Shown here piece after piece: positions 56,740-64,000 of a DNA stretch of 64,000 bases (within the stretch, counting starts at the first letter, position 1; the number at the start of each line of letters is the position of its first letter). The stretch covers positions 1,998,001-2,062,000 of the forward strand of contig NZ_CP126115.1 of the NCBI RefSeq assembly GCF_030123505.1, read 5' to 3'. This DNA comes from Neobacillus sp. YX16 (GTDB lineage: Bacteria > Bacillota > Bacilli > Bacillales > Cytobacillaceae). The notes beneath the pieces are model-generated. The model ran no database searches and was not told where the DNA came from. It saw only the letters and a program-made list of their open reading frames with translations. The translations under genes and the position numbers were made by a program.

Positions 56740-58320
56740 ATGGTGAAGATAAAGAAAACCTTGGTATTATTTTTGGTAATGTTGTTGACTTTTAGTCTTG
56801 TGGCCTGTAACGGCTCAAGTCAGACGGGTTCAAAAACCTCTGAATCTGGTACAAAGACAAACGCAAATGGTGAAGTTGATACCTCTGAAGAGGTAACCAT
56901 TACCATGATGGTGTTGGGAGATAAACCGACCAACGGACAGTTAGAAAAAGTAATGAAACAAGTAAATACTAAATTAAAAGAAAAAGTAAACGCTAAACTT
57001 CAGTTGAAATGGATTGAATGGGCTGATTATATGACAAAGTATAATCTAACTCTAGCTTCTGGAGAACCTGTTGATTTAATTATCACCGCTACTGACTGGT
57101 TGGATGCATGGGGAAATGCACAAAAAGGTGCATTCATGGATATTACGGACCTGCTGCCTAAATATGCACCTAAGACATTTGAAGATGTTTCCAAAGATAG
57201 TTGGGAGCAAACAAAATACGATGGAAAAATTGTTATGATTCCTGAGGACTCTTATACTCAATGGGTTAACCACGGCTTTTTCTATCGCACAGATTGGGCA
57301 AAAGAATTTGGAATCACTGAACCTATTAAAGATTTTGAAACACTTGGTAAATACTTCCAAGGTATTAAAGATAATAAAAAGGGTGTTATTCCTTGGGATA
57401 CACCAGGAACAAACGTTACAACTGCATGGGGTTATACAACTTCTTATTCCGATGCAATTGAACTTCCAATTACTACAGGTGTATTTCCGATTTATTGGGC
57501 TAATTCCTATGAAGATGCCTATACCGTTATGAGTCCAGTGTTTGAAGATGTGTTTGTAGACTATGCAAAGATGATGAAGGATTGGGCAGATAAAGGCTAC
57601 TGGCGTTCTGACGTATTGAACTATAAAGGTGATACCCGCGCTTTATTCCAAGCTGGAAAAACAGGTGCTGACCAGCACCATACAGAAACATTCTCAACCT
57701 TACGTCCACAAATGGACGTGAAACAACCAGGTTCAGAAATAGATATATTTGCTTGGTCGGATACACGTGACAACTTAATTTCAATGTCGATTACTCACGG
57801 TGCAACAGCGGTTGGTGCTCACAGCAAAAACCCTGAACGTGCCCTAATGGTTTACGATCTGATTCGAAACGATGAGGAACTTTACAAATTATTTAACTAT
57901 GGTATTGAGGGAGTACAATACGAAATTGTAGACGGCAAACGTGTTCGCCCTGAAGGTTATGATGAAACAAAAGATTCATTCTCCGCTAACTTCTGGGGTG
58001 GCCGTGTAGATAAATTCGAAATCCCAAGTGCTGACAAATGGGAAGGAATGTCTGAGATTTTTGCACAGTACGATACCATTAAAAAGCCGTACCCATATGG
58101 CCAATTTGTATTTGATAGTACTCCAGTTGAAGCTGAACTTTCTGCTCTATCACAAGTGACTGCACAATTAGTACCAGCAATTGCATTCGGTAAAGCAGGA
58201 GATCCAGAAAAGGCTGTAAAAGATTTCCGTAAGAGATTAGAAGCAGCAGGGTATGAAAAGGTTCAAAAAGAAATCCAAAAACAAATGAATGAATATAAAA
58301 AGCTTGTAGAAGGTAAGTAA
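56740..58320 (+). CDS. ABC transporter solute-binding lipoprotein, LplA/YtcQ-like
   Basis: This 526-residue binding protein has a lipoprotein signal ending LVAC (Cys23), a Ser/Thr/Gly-rich linker and a large binding domain (MVLGDKPTNGQLEKVMKQVN at the start, KMMKDWADKGYWRSDVLNYK in the middle). Its length fits the LplA/YtcQ subgroup, which binds complex oligosaccharides. AAAGGGAGG precedes the ATG. The downstream terminator closes the importer operon. A galactoside or oligogalacturonide ligand is inferred from neighbours. Confidence 0.9.
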   Translation: MVKIKKTLVLFLVMLLTFSLVACNGSSQTGSKTSESGTKTNANGEVDTSEEVTITMMVLGDKPTNGQLEKVMKQVNTKLKEKVNAKLQLKWIEWADYMTKYNLTLASGEPVDLIITATDWLDAWGNAQKGAFMDITDLLPKYAPKTFEDVSKDSWEQTKYDGKIVMIPEDSYTQWVNHGFFYRTDWAKEFGITEPIKDFETLGKYFQGIKDNKKGVIPWDTPGTNVTTAWGYTTSYSDAIELPITTGVFPIYWANSYEDAYTVMSPVFEDVFVDYAKMMKDWADKGYWRSDVLNYKGDTRALFQAGKTGADQHHTETFSTLRPQMDVKQPGSEIDIFAWSDTRDNLISMSITHGATAVGAHSKNPERALMVYDLIRNDEELYKLFNYGIEGVQYEIVDGKRVRPEGYDETKDSFSANFWGGRVDKFEIPSADKWEGMSEIFAQYDTIKKPYPYGQFVFDSTPVEAELSALSQVTAQLVPAIAFGKAGDPEKAVKDFRKRLEAAGYEKVQKEIQKQMNEYKKLVEGK

Positions 58321-58344
58321 TTAGAGAATAAATTAAAAGAAAAG

Positions 58345-58376
58345 AGGGCTATCATACATTCTTGATAGCCCTTTAT
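58345..58376 (+). terminator. terminator after the second importer
   Basis: AGGGCTATCA / TGATAGCCCT with an 8-base loop, followed by a T-rich tail. Confidence 0.8.
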
Positions 58377-58441
58377 CTATCAGTCTGCCATTTCTAAGAA
58401 ATTAGAATAATATTTTATCACTAATAGATAAGGGGTGTAAG

Positions 58442-60817
58442 TTGAATATGGTAAATGTAATAGCGCAAGAATGGGAATTGTCAGTTAAGAGCAGAAAGTT
58501 TAACTTTGATTGGAAATTCTTAAAAGGTGATAATCCTGATGCATTTAAAATTCAGTTTGATGATTCAGATTGGCGTATTTTAGACTTGCCACATGATTTT
58601 AGTATTGAAGGTCCCTTTAAGAAGGAATATGCAAGTTCAACAGGGTATTTACCAGGAGGAATTGGTTGGTATCGGAAGGAATTTATTGTACCTGACAGCA
58701 TAAAGGGAAAAAAAGTATTTATTCAATTCGATGGTATTTATAAAAATAGTGAAGTGTGGATTAATGAACAATTTCTTGGTAAAAGACCCTATGGATACAG
58801 CTCATTTCAGTATGACTTAACCCCTTATTTAAACTTCGAAACACAAGAAAATGTGATTGCTGTCAAAGTAGATCACGCAGATTTTGCAGATTCTCGTTGG
58901 TATCCAGGGTCAGGTATTTATCGAAATGTATTTATCAATTTGACTGATCATGTGTATATCAAGCCATATGGAATATTTGTCACAACTCCAAAGATTTCAA
59001 CATCAGAAGCAGAAATCCAAATTCAATCCAGTTTGAAAAATGAATACAATAATGAAGCTACATTCCAAATTGAACATCAAATTAAAGATGCTTCAGGTAA
59101 AAAAATAATAGACTGTTCATCTGTGGAGATCATTGCAGCAAAGGGTGAACAAGACTTTTCTCATACTCTTTTCCTAGAACAGCCAAATCTTTGGTCACCG
59201 GAAGATCCGTATTTATACAGTGTTGTAACGAAGGTGATAAAAGATGGGAAAGTAATAGATTTTGAGACTACCCCACTTGGTGTTCGATATTTTCATTTCG
59301 ATGTGGATTCTGGATTTTATCTGAATGGAAAGAATATTAAAATGAAGGGTGTCTGTATCCACCATGACGCAGGCTGTCTTGGAGCAGCTGTTCCTGAAAA
59401 GGTCTGGCACAGACGTTTGAAACTATTAAAAGAAGCTGGTGTAAATGCGATTAGAATGAGCCATAATCCTCCTGCACCAGAGTTACTAGATATGTGTGAT
59501 TCTTATGGGTTTTTAGTTCAAGATGAAGCATTCGATGAATGGGAACATCCTAAGAACAAATGGGTAGAGGGTTGGAATAAAGGCGAGCCGGCACTTGATG
59601 GATATGCTTCCGACTTTACTGAATGGGCAGAGATAGATTTGAGGGATATGGTATTAAGAGACCGGAACCATCCGTCAATTGTTTTCTGGAGTATTGGGAA
59701 TGAAATTGATTATCCAAATGATCCATATTCACATCCGGTACTTGGAGATCATTACAAAGCTGACAAACCTGAAGCAAAGGGAATGGGTGATATTTCGAAA
59801 AAGCTGGCAAAGGTTGTAAAGCAATATGATCCGACCCGACCTGTTACAGCAGCACTGGCAAGTGTCATTATGTCAAATGAAACTGAATTTCCAGATACCC
59901 TTGATGTGGTTGGCTATAACTATCAAGAGTTCCTTTATTCAGAAGACCATAAAAAATATCCTAATAGAGTGATTTATGGAAGTGAAAACGGAAGGCATCA
60001 CGATGCATGGCTGGCTGTAGCAAATAATGACTTTATATCAGGACAATTTATTTGGACAGGGATTGACTATTTGGGAGAAGCTCGTGGATGGCCGATTCGT
60101 CACGCAACTCCTGGATTGCTTGATCTTGCTGGATTCAAAAAGCCTTTGTTCCATTTCAAGCAAAGTGAATGGTCCGATCAAGATATGGTCCATATTGGCT
60201 TGACTTCCATTAAAGAAGAGAATCCTGATCAAGTTTACTGGGACCATCAGGTTGTTTGCCACTGGGAGGGTATTGAAGGTGAAAAAGTAAGGGTCGCTTG
60301 CTGCACAAATTGTACTGAAGTGGATTTAATATTAAATGGTGAATCTGTTGGTGTCAAAAAACGTAAAGACTTCCCAGCTGGAACCATATATTGGGACCTT
60401 CCATACTTTAAGGGTACATTAAAGGCGGTAGGTATTAGAAACGGAAACATTTCTTGTAAGCATGAATTAAAGACAGCTGATAAACCTGTTAAGTTACAGT
60501 TGCACTCGGATACAATAACTCTTAAAGCTGACAAAGAGGATGTAGCACATATAGAAGTCAATATCCTTGATCAAGATAATAATCTTGTCTATAGTGCAGA
60601 AAATGAAATCCATTGTAGCATCGAGGGACCTGGTGAAATTGTTGGGATCGAATGTAGTAACCCTGTAAGCCATCAAGATTATAAAGCAAACTACCGAAAG
60701 GCCTTCCATGGAAAATTATTAATCTATGTGAAAGCCACTGATCAAGTAGGGACGATAATTTTAAAGACTTCTTCTGAGGATTTGGAAGGTTGTGCTGTAG
60801 TTATCGAGGTTAAATAA
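58442..60817 (+). CDS. GH2 glycoside hydrolase, short beta-galactosidase type
   Basis: This 791-residue enzyme has the sugar-binding jelly roll (WRILDLPHDFSIEGPF, GGIGWYRKEF), an immunoglobulin domain, the TIM barrel (KMKGVCIHHDAGCLGAA, RMSHNPPAPELLDMCD) with acid/base Glu421 (SIGNEI) and nucleophile Glu515 (YGSENGRH), and C-terminal DUF4982-like and invasin-like domains. The TTG at 58442 lies six bases after AAGGGG; ATG at 58448 is an alternative with longer spacing. It differs in type from the LacZ at 50998; beta-galactosidase or beta-glucuronidase activity is possible. No signal peptide. Confidence 0.88.
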   Translation: MNMVNVIAQEWELSVKSRKFNFDWKFLKGDNPDAFKIQFDDSDWRILDLPHDFSIEGPFKKEYASSTGYLPGGIGWYRKEFIVPDSIKGKKVFIQFDGIYKNSEVWINEQFLGKRPYGYSSFQYDLTPYLNFETQENVIAVKVDHADFADSRWYPGSGIYRNVFINLTDHVYIKPYGIFVTTPKISTSEAEIQIQSSLKNEYNNEATFQIEHQIKDASGKKIIDCSSVEIIAAKGEQDFSHTLFLEQPNLWSPEDPYLYSVVTKVIKDGKVIDFETTPLGVRYFHFDVDSGFYLNGKNIKMKGVCIHHDAGCLGAAVPEKVWHRRLKLLKEAGVNAIRMSHNPPAPELLDMCDSYGFLVQDEAFDEWEHPKNKWVEGWNKGEPALDGYASDFTEWAEIDLRDMVLRDRNHPSIVFWSIGNEIDYPNDPYSHPVLGDHYKADKPEAKGMGDISKKLAKVVKQYDPTRPVTAALASVIMSNETEFPDTLDVVGYNYQEFLYSEDHKKYPNRVIYGSENGRHHDAWLAVANNDFISGQFIWTGIDYLGEARGWPIRHATPGLLDLAGFKKPLFHFKQSEWSDQDMVHIGLTSIKEENPDQVYWDHQVVCHWEGIEGEKVRVACCTNCTEVDLILNGESVGVKKRKDFPAGTIYWDLPYFKGTLKAVGIRNGNISCKHELKTADKPVKLQLHSDTITLKADKEDVAHIEVNILDQDNNLVYSAENEIHCSIEGPGEIVGIECSNPVSHQDYKANYRKAFHGKLLIYVKATDQVGTIILKTSSEDLEGCAVVIEVK

Positions 60818-60827
60818 AAGCCTTAGG

Positions 60828-60867
60828 GACTCCGGGTGCTGACGATTTAAGTTAATACCCGGGGGTC
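60828..60867 (+). promoter_or_regulatory. GC-rich hairpin between GH2 and GH43 genes
   Basis: GACTCCGGGT pairs with ACCCGGGGGTC, with one bulge, around a 19-base loop. No T-run follows, so it may stabilise message or partly terminate. Confidence 0.4.
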
Positions 60868-60906
60868 TAATAGCGGTTAAAATATGATAAAACAGGAGAT
60901 GTTTGT

Positions 60907-61899
60907 ATGCCGTATAATAGCGCGTCCGATACTTTGAATCCCAAAAAGGGGCACCGACTTAAAGATATTCCTGCACATGACCCCTATGTCTTGGTGCATA
61001 ATGAAACGAATACTTATTATATGTATACAACAGGAATTCCACAATTAACAGATTTAGAGAGAAATGGAGTTCTAGTGTATAAGAGTAAAGATTTAAATGA
61101 TTGGGAAGGACCTTATGTCGTTTTCGAAATTCCTGATGGAACCTGGGCACATCCACAGCATGGGACATGGGCTCCAGAGGTTCACCATTATCATGGTAAA
61201 TATTATCTGTTCGTTACGTTACATAATCAAGATTGCATTATAGCAGAACCGCCGGAGGTTTGGAAAACCACTCATCTACGCGGTACAAGCATCGCGGTAT
61301 CAGACTCGCCAGAAGGTCCGTTTGAATTGATAAAAAAAGATGGGCCAGTGCCACCTCGAGACTTCATGACATTGGATGGAACCTTGTATGAGGATGAGGA
61401 TGGAAAGCCATGGATGGTCTATTGTCATGAGTGGATTCAGGTGATCGATGGTACGTTTGAAGCAATTCCATTGAAGAAAGATTTATCTGCAGCAGATGGT
61501 GAACCTCTACACCTTTTTAAGGCGTCAGATGCACCATGGCTCAATGCTGAAATAAAGCCCACCGTGAAGCCTTTAAATTATGTATCTGATGGTTGTCAAT
61601 TATATCGAACAAAAGGTGGTCACCTTGTTATGCTCTGGTCAAGCTACAGCAATGGAAGCTATGTCCAAACGATTGCTAGATCTAAGTCAGGTAAACTAGC
61701 GGGGCCGTGGGAACAACTGGAACCATTAGTTGATGGTGATAGTGGTCACGGCATGCTTTTTAAAACATTTGAAGGTGAATGGATGCTTATTCTTCATCAT
61801 CCATTCAGTACTCCTGAATCTCGAGCAAAGATTTATGAAGTAGAGGAAACTGAGGCTAGCTTTAAGGTTGTTAAACCTAGAGTAGATCTGCATACGTAG
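60907..61899 (+). CDS. GH43 glycoside hydrolase (arabinofuranosidase/xylosidase-like), second copy
   Basis: This 330-residue propeller enzyme has base Asp25 (HDPYVL), modulator Asp157 (LDGTLYED) and acid Glu175 (CHEWIQ), with WAPEVHHYHGKYY and GHGMLFKTFEGEW. It is a paralogue of the protein at 37117 but about 40 residues longer. No signal peptide is present. ACAGGAG precedes the ATG. It lies 89 bases after the GH2 gene and is probably cotranscribed with it. Confidence 0.88.
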   Translation: MPYNSASDTLNPKKGHRLKDIPAHDPYVLVHNETNTYYMYTTGIPQLTDLERNGVLVYKSKDLNDWEGPYVVFEIPDGTWAHPQHGTWAPEVHHYHGKYYLFVTLHNQDCIIAEPPEVWKTTHLRGTSIAVSDSPEGPFELIKKDGPVPPRDFMTLDGTLYEDEDGKPWMVYCHEWIQVIDGTFEAIPLKKDLSAADGEPLHLFKASDAPWLNAEIKPTVKPLNYVSDGCQLYRTKGGHLVMLWSSYSNGSYVQTIARSKSGKLAGPWEQLEPLVDGDSGHGMLFKTFEGEWMLILHHPFSTPESRAKIYEVEETEASFKVVKPRVDLHT

Positions 61900-61988
61900 A
61901 TGAATAAATGGAACAGTATATATAAAGTCCTCTCAGTCCGCATCTAGGATCAAGAGGGTCCGCACTTAGACGGTTGGGGATCAGGTTA

Positions 61989-62196
61989 GATTAAGCACCC
62001 GAGCTGATAAATAGACGGAAAAATTCCGCTTAATTAGTAATTATTATTAAAAAGGGCTTAAATAGACGGAGAGATTCCGCCTATTGGCTCGAAACATTCG
62101 AAAATGGGAGATTTTGCTTTGAATAAGCGGAAAACCTCCGCTTATATACCCTGAAACGAGCTCCATTCTGCATTTAACCGGAAAATCTCCGCTTAT
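61989..62196 (+). repeat. dispersed structured repeat, copy B
   Basis: Same start (GATTAAGCACCC), same order of GGCGGAAAAATTCCGC-type hairpins and same orientation as copy A at 12764-12972. The 61900-61988 stretch before it contains only a short G/C-rich segment. The repeat follows the last gene of the polysaccharide island. Confidence 0.8.
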
Positions 62197-62308
62197 TTTA
62201 CTTGGTTACTCGATTAAGGACAACAAATCTCAAAAATCCAAGAGAACCTCATTTTGATGCATTACAGTGAGTTTTTATATAATTAAGGTTTTTGTATTCC
62301 TAATAAAG

Positions 62309-62336
62309 AAACTCGCCATTACTTTGGCGAGTTTTA
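62309..62336 (+). terminator. Rho-independent terminator
   Basis: AAACTCGCCA / TGGCGAGTTT with a 6-base loop and a T-run. It is a good candidate to end the GH2-GH43 transcript. Confidence 0.8.
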
Positions 62337-62446
62337 CTTATTTATGTACCCATAACGATGCCAATACGACTGTCATTTCGGCACGTATTTTAAGAAAAGC
62401 ACTTCAAAACGGAACTCTTTATTTGTTTGAGAGGACTTTTTATATA

Positions 62447-62475
62447 AGCTGCTAGCATTCACCAAACTAGCAGCT
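62447..62475 (-). terminator. hairpin after the DUF624 gene
   Basis: AGCTGCTAG / CTAGCAGCT with an 11-base loop, 28 bases beyond the stop of the minus-strand gene. The T-run is poor on that strand. Confidence 0.45.
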
Positions 62476-62502
62476 ACTAACCTCAAGTTGACAAATCGTC
62501 TA

Positions 62503-63204
62503 TCAAGAAGATTTTTCCTCTGAAGTATTTTGTTGAATTTGAGCAAAGTTATTAAATACCTTATTGTAGGCAAGGAATGCAAGATAAGATATAGCAACGC
62601 CGGTGAAAAATGGCAGTAAAAATGTTAATTTCGTAAAACTAACATACAAAATGACGATACTGGATATTGCCACCCCAATCGAGTAGAATGGGTTAGCAAT
62701 CGATAATATGAATGCATTTTTTAATCCTTGTCCGAATTTCGTGTCTGTATGAACTGTGTTGGCAAAAAAGAAAAGAGTAATAAGTAACAACCAAACCATG
62801 AGGAATAGAAATAGATAGCTAACTAAGTGAATGCGGGTATGGAAATAATAATAGTCAACACCAACAATGGCCCAAAGAACTGAAAAAATCAAACCACCCA
62901 CAAGACTCCTCTTATAATTTTCCTTATAATATTTCCAAAAGAATCGAATAGTTGGCACCTCTTCTTTCATAACCCATTTTCTAACAATACCAAACATAGC
63001 CGTAGTTGCCGGAAAAAAAACAAATGGCACCAGCAAAGCGATGGTCATAACCAGAAAGCCAATTTGCCACATCTCTTTAACGGTAAATAAAGATAATGAT
63101 AGGTAAAGAATGGGGAAGTTAAACAAAACCCATAATAGATTTATACCTGCAAGCTTTGTTGTCCACTCAAAAACGGGATATAAACGTCCAAATATAGTGT
63201 ACAT
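62503..63204 (-). CDS. YesL/DUF624 family membrane protein
   Basis: This 233-residue protein has several membrane helices and the family motif FFPATTAMFGIVRKW in the first third, as in the protein at 34554. It begins MYTIFGRLYPVFEWTTKLAG; the start at 63204 has TGGAG upstream, while an in-frame ATG 22 codons earlier lacks one. Function unknown; the family goes with oligosaccharide transport. It may be cotranscribed with genes outside the island, or stand alone: an extended -10 promoter lies upstream. Confidence 0.87.
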   Translation of the reverse strand: MYTIFGRLYPVFEWTTKLAGINLLWVLFNFPILYLSLSLFTVKEMWQIGFLVMTIALLVPFVFFPATTAMFGIVRKWVMKEEVPTIRFFWKYYKENYKRSLVGGLIFSVLWAIVGVDYYYFHTRIHLVSYLFLFLMVWLLLITLFFFANTVHTDTKFGQGLKNAFILSIANPFYSIGVAISSIVILYVSFTKLTFLLPFFTGVAISYLAFLAYNKVFNNFAQIQQNTSEEKSS

Positions 63205-63285
63205 TTTTCCAACTCCAGACCAATTATGTTGAAAGATAATAGAAAGATAGATAGTTAGATAGTTAGACAAATACCTATGTAAGCA

Positions 63286-63351
63286 CCTTCATTATACCAT
63301 AGACGTGTTAGTTTCAGTTAGATAGTAAAAAAGATATACCTATAATGAAGG
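63286..63351 (-). promoter_or_regulatory. promoter of the DUF624 gene with flanking inverted repeat
   Basis: On the minus strand TGGTATAAT (-10 at 63296-63291) is an extended -10 element 87 bases before the start. CCTTCATTATA (63286-63296) and TATAATGAAGG (63341-63351) are an inverted pair, so a second TATAAT points the other way. TAGA-rich tandem sequence lies at 63245-63268. Confidence 0.5.
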
Positions 63352-63435
63352 CACATCTTTTTTACATACTTCCATATAAAATAATAAAATTTTACATGTG
63401 TAATATTTTTATAGTTGTATGAACGATATTGTTTT

Positions 63436-64000
63436 TCAATCTTCGAATTTTGGAATCCAGTCACCGTGTGCTTCAATTAAATCATCGCACATCGCAATGA
63501 TGTCGTCCATTGATAATTCAGCGGCCGTATGAGGGTCCAGCATTGCTGCCTGATAGATGTGTTCTCTCTTTTTCGTTACCGCTGCTTCAATGGTTAAAAG
63601 CTGCGTATTAATATTTGAACGGTTAAGGGCTGCTAACTGTTCTGGAAGATCTCCTACATAGCAAGGAGTGATTCCGCTGCGGTCAGCAACGCATGATACT
63701 TCAACAACAGCTTTTTCTGGTAAATTGCTAATTAGGCGACCCTTATTTAAAATGTTGCCGCCAAATTTAAATGGAACATTCGTCTCAATTGCTTCAATAA
63801 TACGGGAACCATATTCGTGAGAACGGGTATGGGTAAGCTGTGCATTGTTAACCATTTCATCGCGCATTTTGTCCCAGCGTTCAATTTGCTCTACACAACG
63901 ACGCGGATACTCATCAAGAGGGATATTGAATTTCTCAATTAATTGCGGATAATTGCGTTTAATGAAGTACGGATGGTACTCAGCATTATGCTCAGATGAT
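63436..64000 (-). CDS. GH4 glycosidase, alpha-galactosidase/alpha-galacturonidase-like (5' end outside window)
   Basis: The frame is open from the window edge (SEHNAEYHPYFIKR) to TGA at 63436 and gives about 187 C-terminal residues. YVGDLPEQLAALNRSNINTQ, LTIEAA and AMLDPHTAAELSMDDI are typical of GH4 enzymes such as MelA and LplD, which use NAD and Mn/Mg to cleave alpha-galactosides or alpha-galacturonides. The NAD-binding N-terminus is off the window, so the substrate class cannot be settled. An in-frame ATG at 63867 is internal, not the start. Confidence 0.88.
   Translation of the reverse strand, partial: SSEHNAEYHPYFIKRNYPQLIEKFNIPLDEYPRRCVEQIERWDKMRDEMVNNAQLTHTRSHEYGSRIIEAIETNVPFKFGGNILNKGRLISNLPEKAVVEVSCVADRSGITPCYVGDLPEQLAALNRSNINTQLLTIEAAVTKKREHIYQAAMLDPHTAAELSMDDIIAMCDDLIEAHGDWIPKFED

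Overview
The window looks like the chromosome of a low-GC Gram-positive of the Bacillaceae (Bacillus/Neobacillus-like). Signs are AAAGGAGG-type ribosome binding sites, frequent TTG/GTG starts, genes of the Bacillus yes/lpl kind (YesM/YesN two-component pair, YesO/P/Q transporter, YesL/DUF624 proteins, LplB/C-like permeases), catabolite-response (cre) elements, and dispersed structured repeats of a type common in Bacillus intergenic regions. No rRNA, tRNA, phage or CRISPR locus was found.

Region 1 (1-12,668, all +) is an oxidative catabolic cluster. It opens with the last codons of a meta-cleavage-product hydrolase-like protein and a catechol 2,3-dioxygenase-like enzyme. It continues with two TcuA-like and one fumarate-reductase-like FAD protein, an acyl-CoA-dehydrogenase-fold flavin monooxygenase, a stand-alone FAD synthetase, an isocitrate lyase/PEP mutase family lyase, an SDR dehydrogenase, a GlcG/HbpS protein, an Asp/Glu-racemase-fold protein without the catalytic cysteines, and both ETF subunits. 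The set reads as ring hydroxylation, extradiol cleavage, hydrolysis and further oxidation of an unknown aromatic or polycyclic compound, with electrons going to ETF.

Region 2 (13,009-61,899) is a plant cell-wall (pectin/arabinogalactan) utilisation island. On the minus strand lies a PL11 rhamnogalacturonan lyase broken by two single-base frameshifts. Next comes an operon with two GH105 hydrolases, a sugar isomerase, a Gfo/Idh dehydrogenase, a GH115-like protein, a CE12 acetylesterase, a GH42 beta-galactosidase and a rhamnose mutarotase (16.1-26.0 kb). A YesMN-type two-component system and one solute-binding protein follow, then a second binding protein with two permeases, YesL, a Gfo/Idh dehydrogenase, an esterase and a GH43 enzyme (26.3-38.0 kb). 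A CAP-domain lipoprotein, an AraC regulator with a divergent GH127 beta-L-arabinofuranosidase, a Gfo/Idh-ThuA-Gfo/Idh operon with a divergent AraC regulator, and a second GH42 follow (38.2-49.5 kb). The island ends with a LacI regulator, a GH2 beta-galactosidase, a second sugar ABC importer, another GH2 and another GH43 (49.8-61.9 kb). Neither importer has an ATPase gene here, so a shared MsmX-type ATPase encoded elsewhere is likely. Backbone-cutting enzymes would release unsaturated, acetylated, galactosylated and arabinosylated oligosaccharides, which are imported and trimmed inside the cell. Seven good cre-like sites suggest glucose repression of several units.

Region 3 (61.9-64.0 kb) holds a second copy of a 209-bp repeat also found at 12.8 kb, so the two copies bracket the island as direct repeats. 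A minus-strand DUF624 gene and the 3' part of a GH4 glycosidase, cut by the window edge, complete it.
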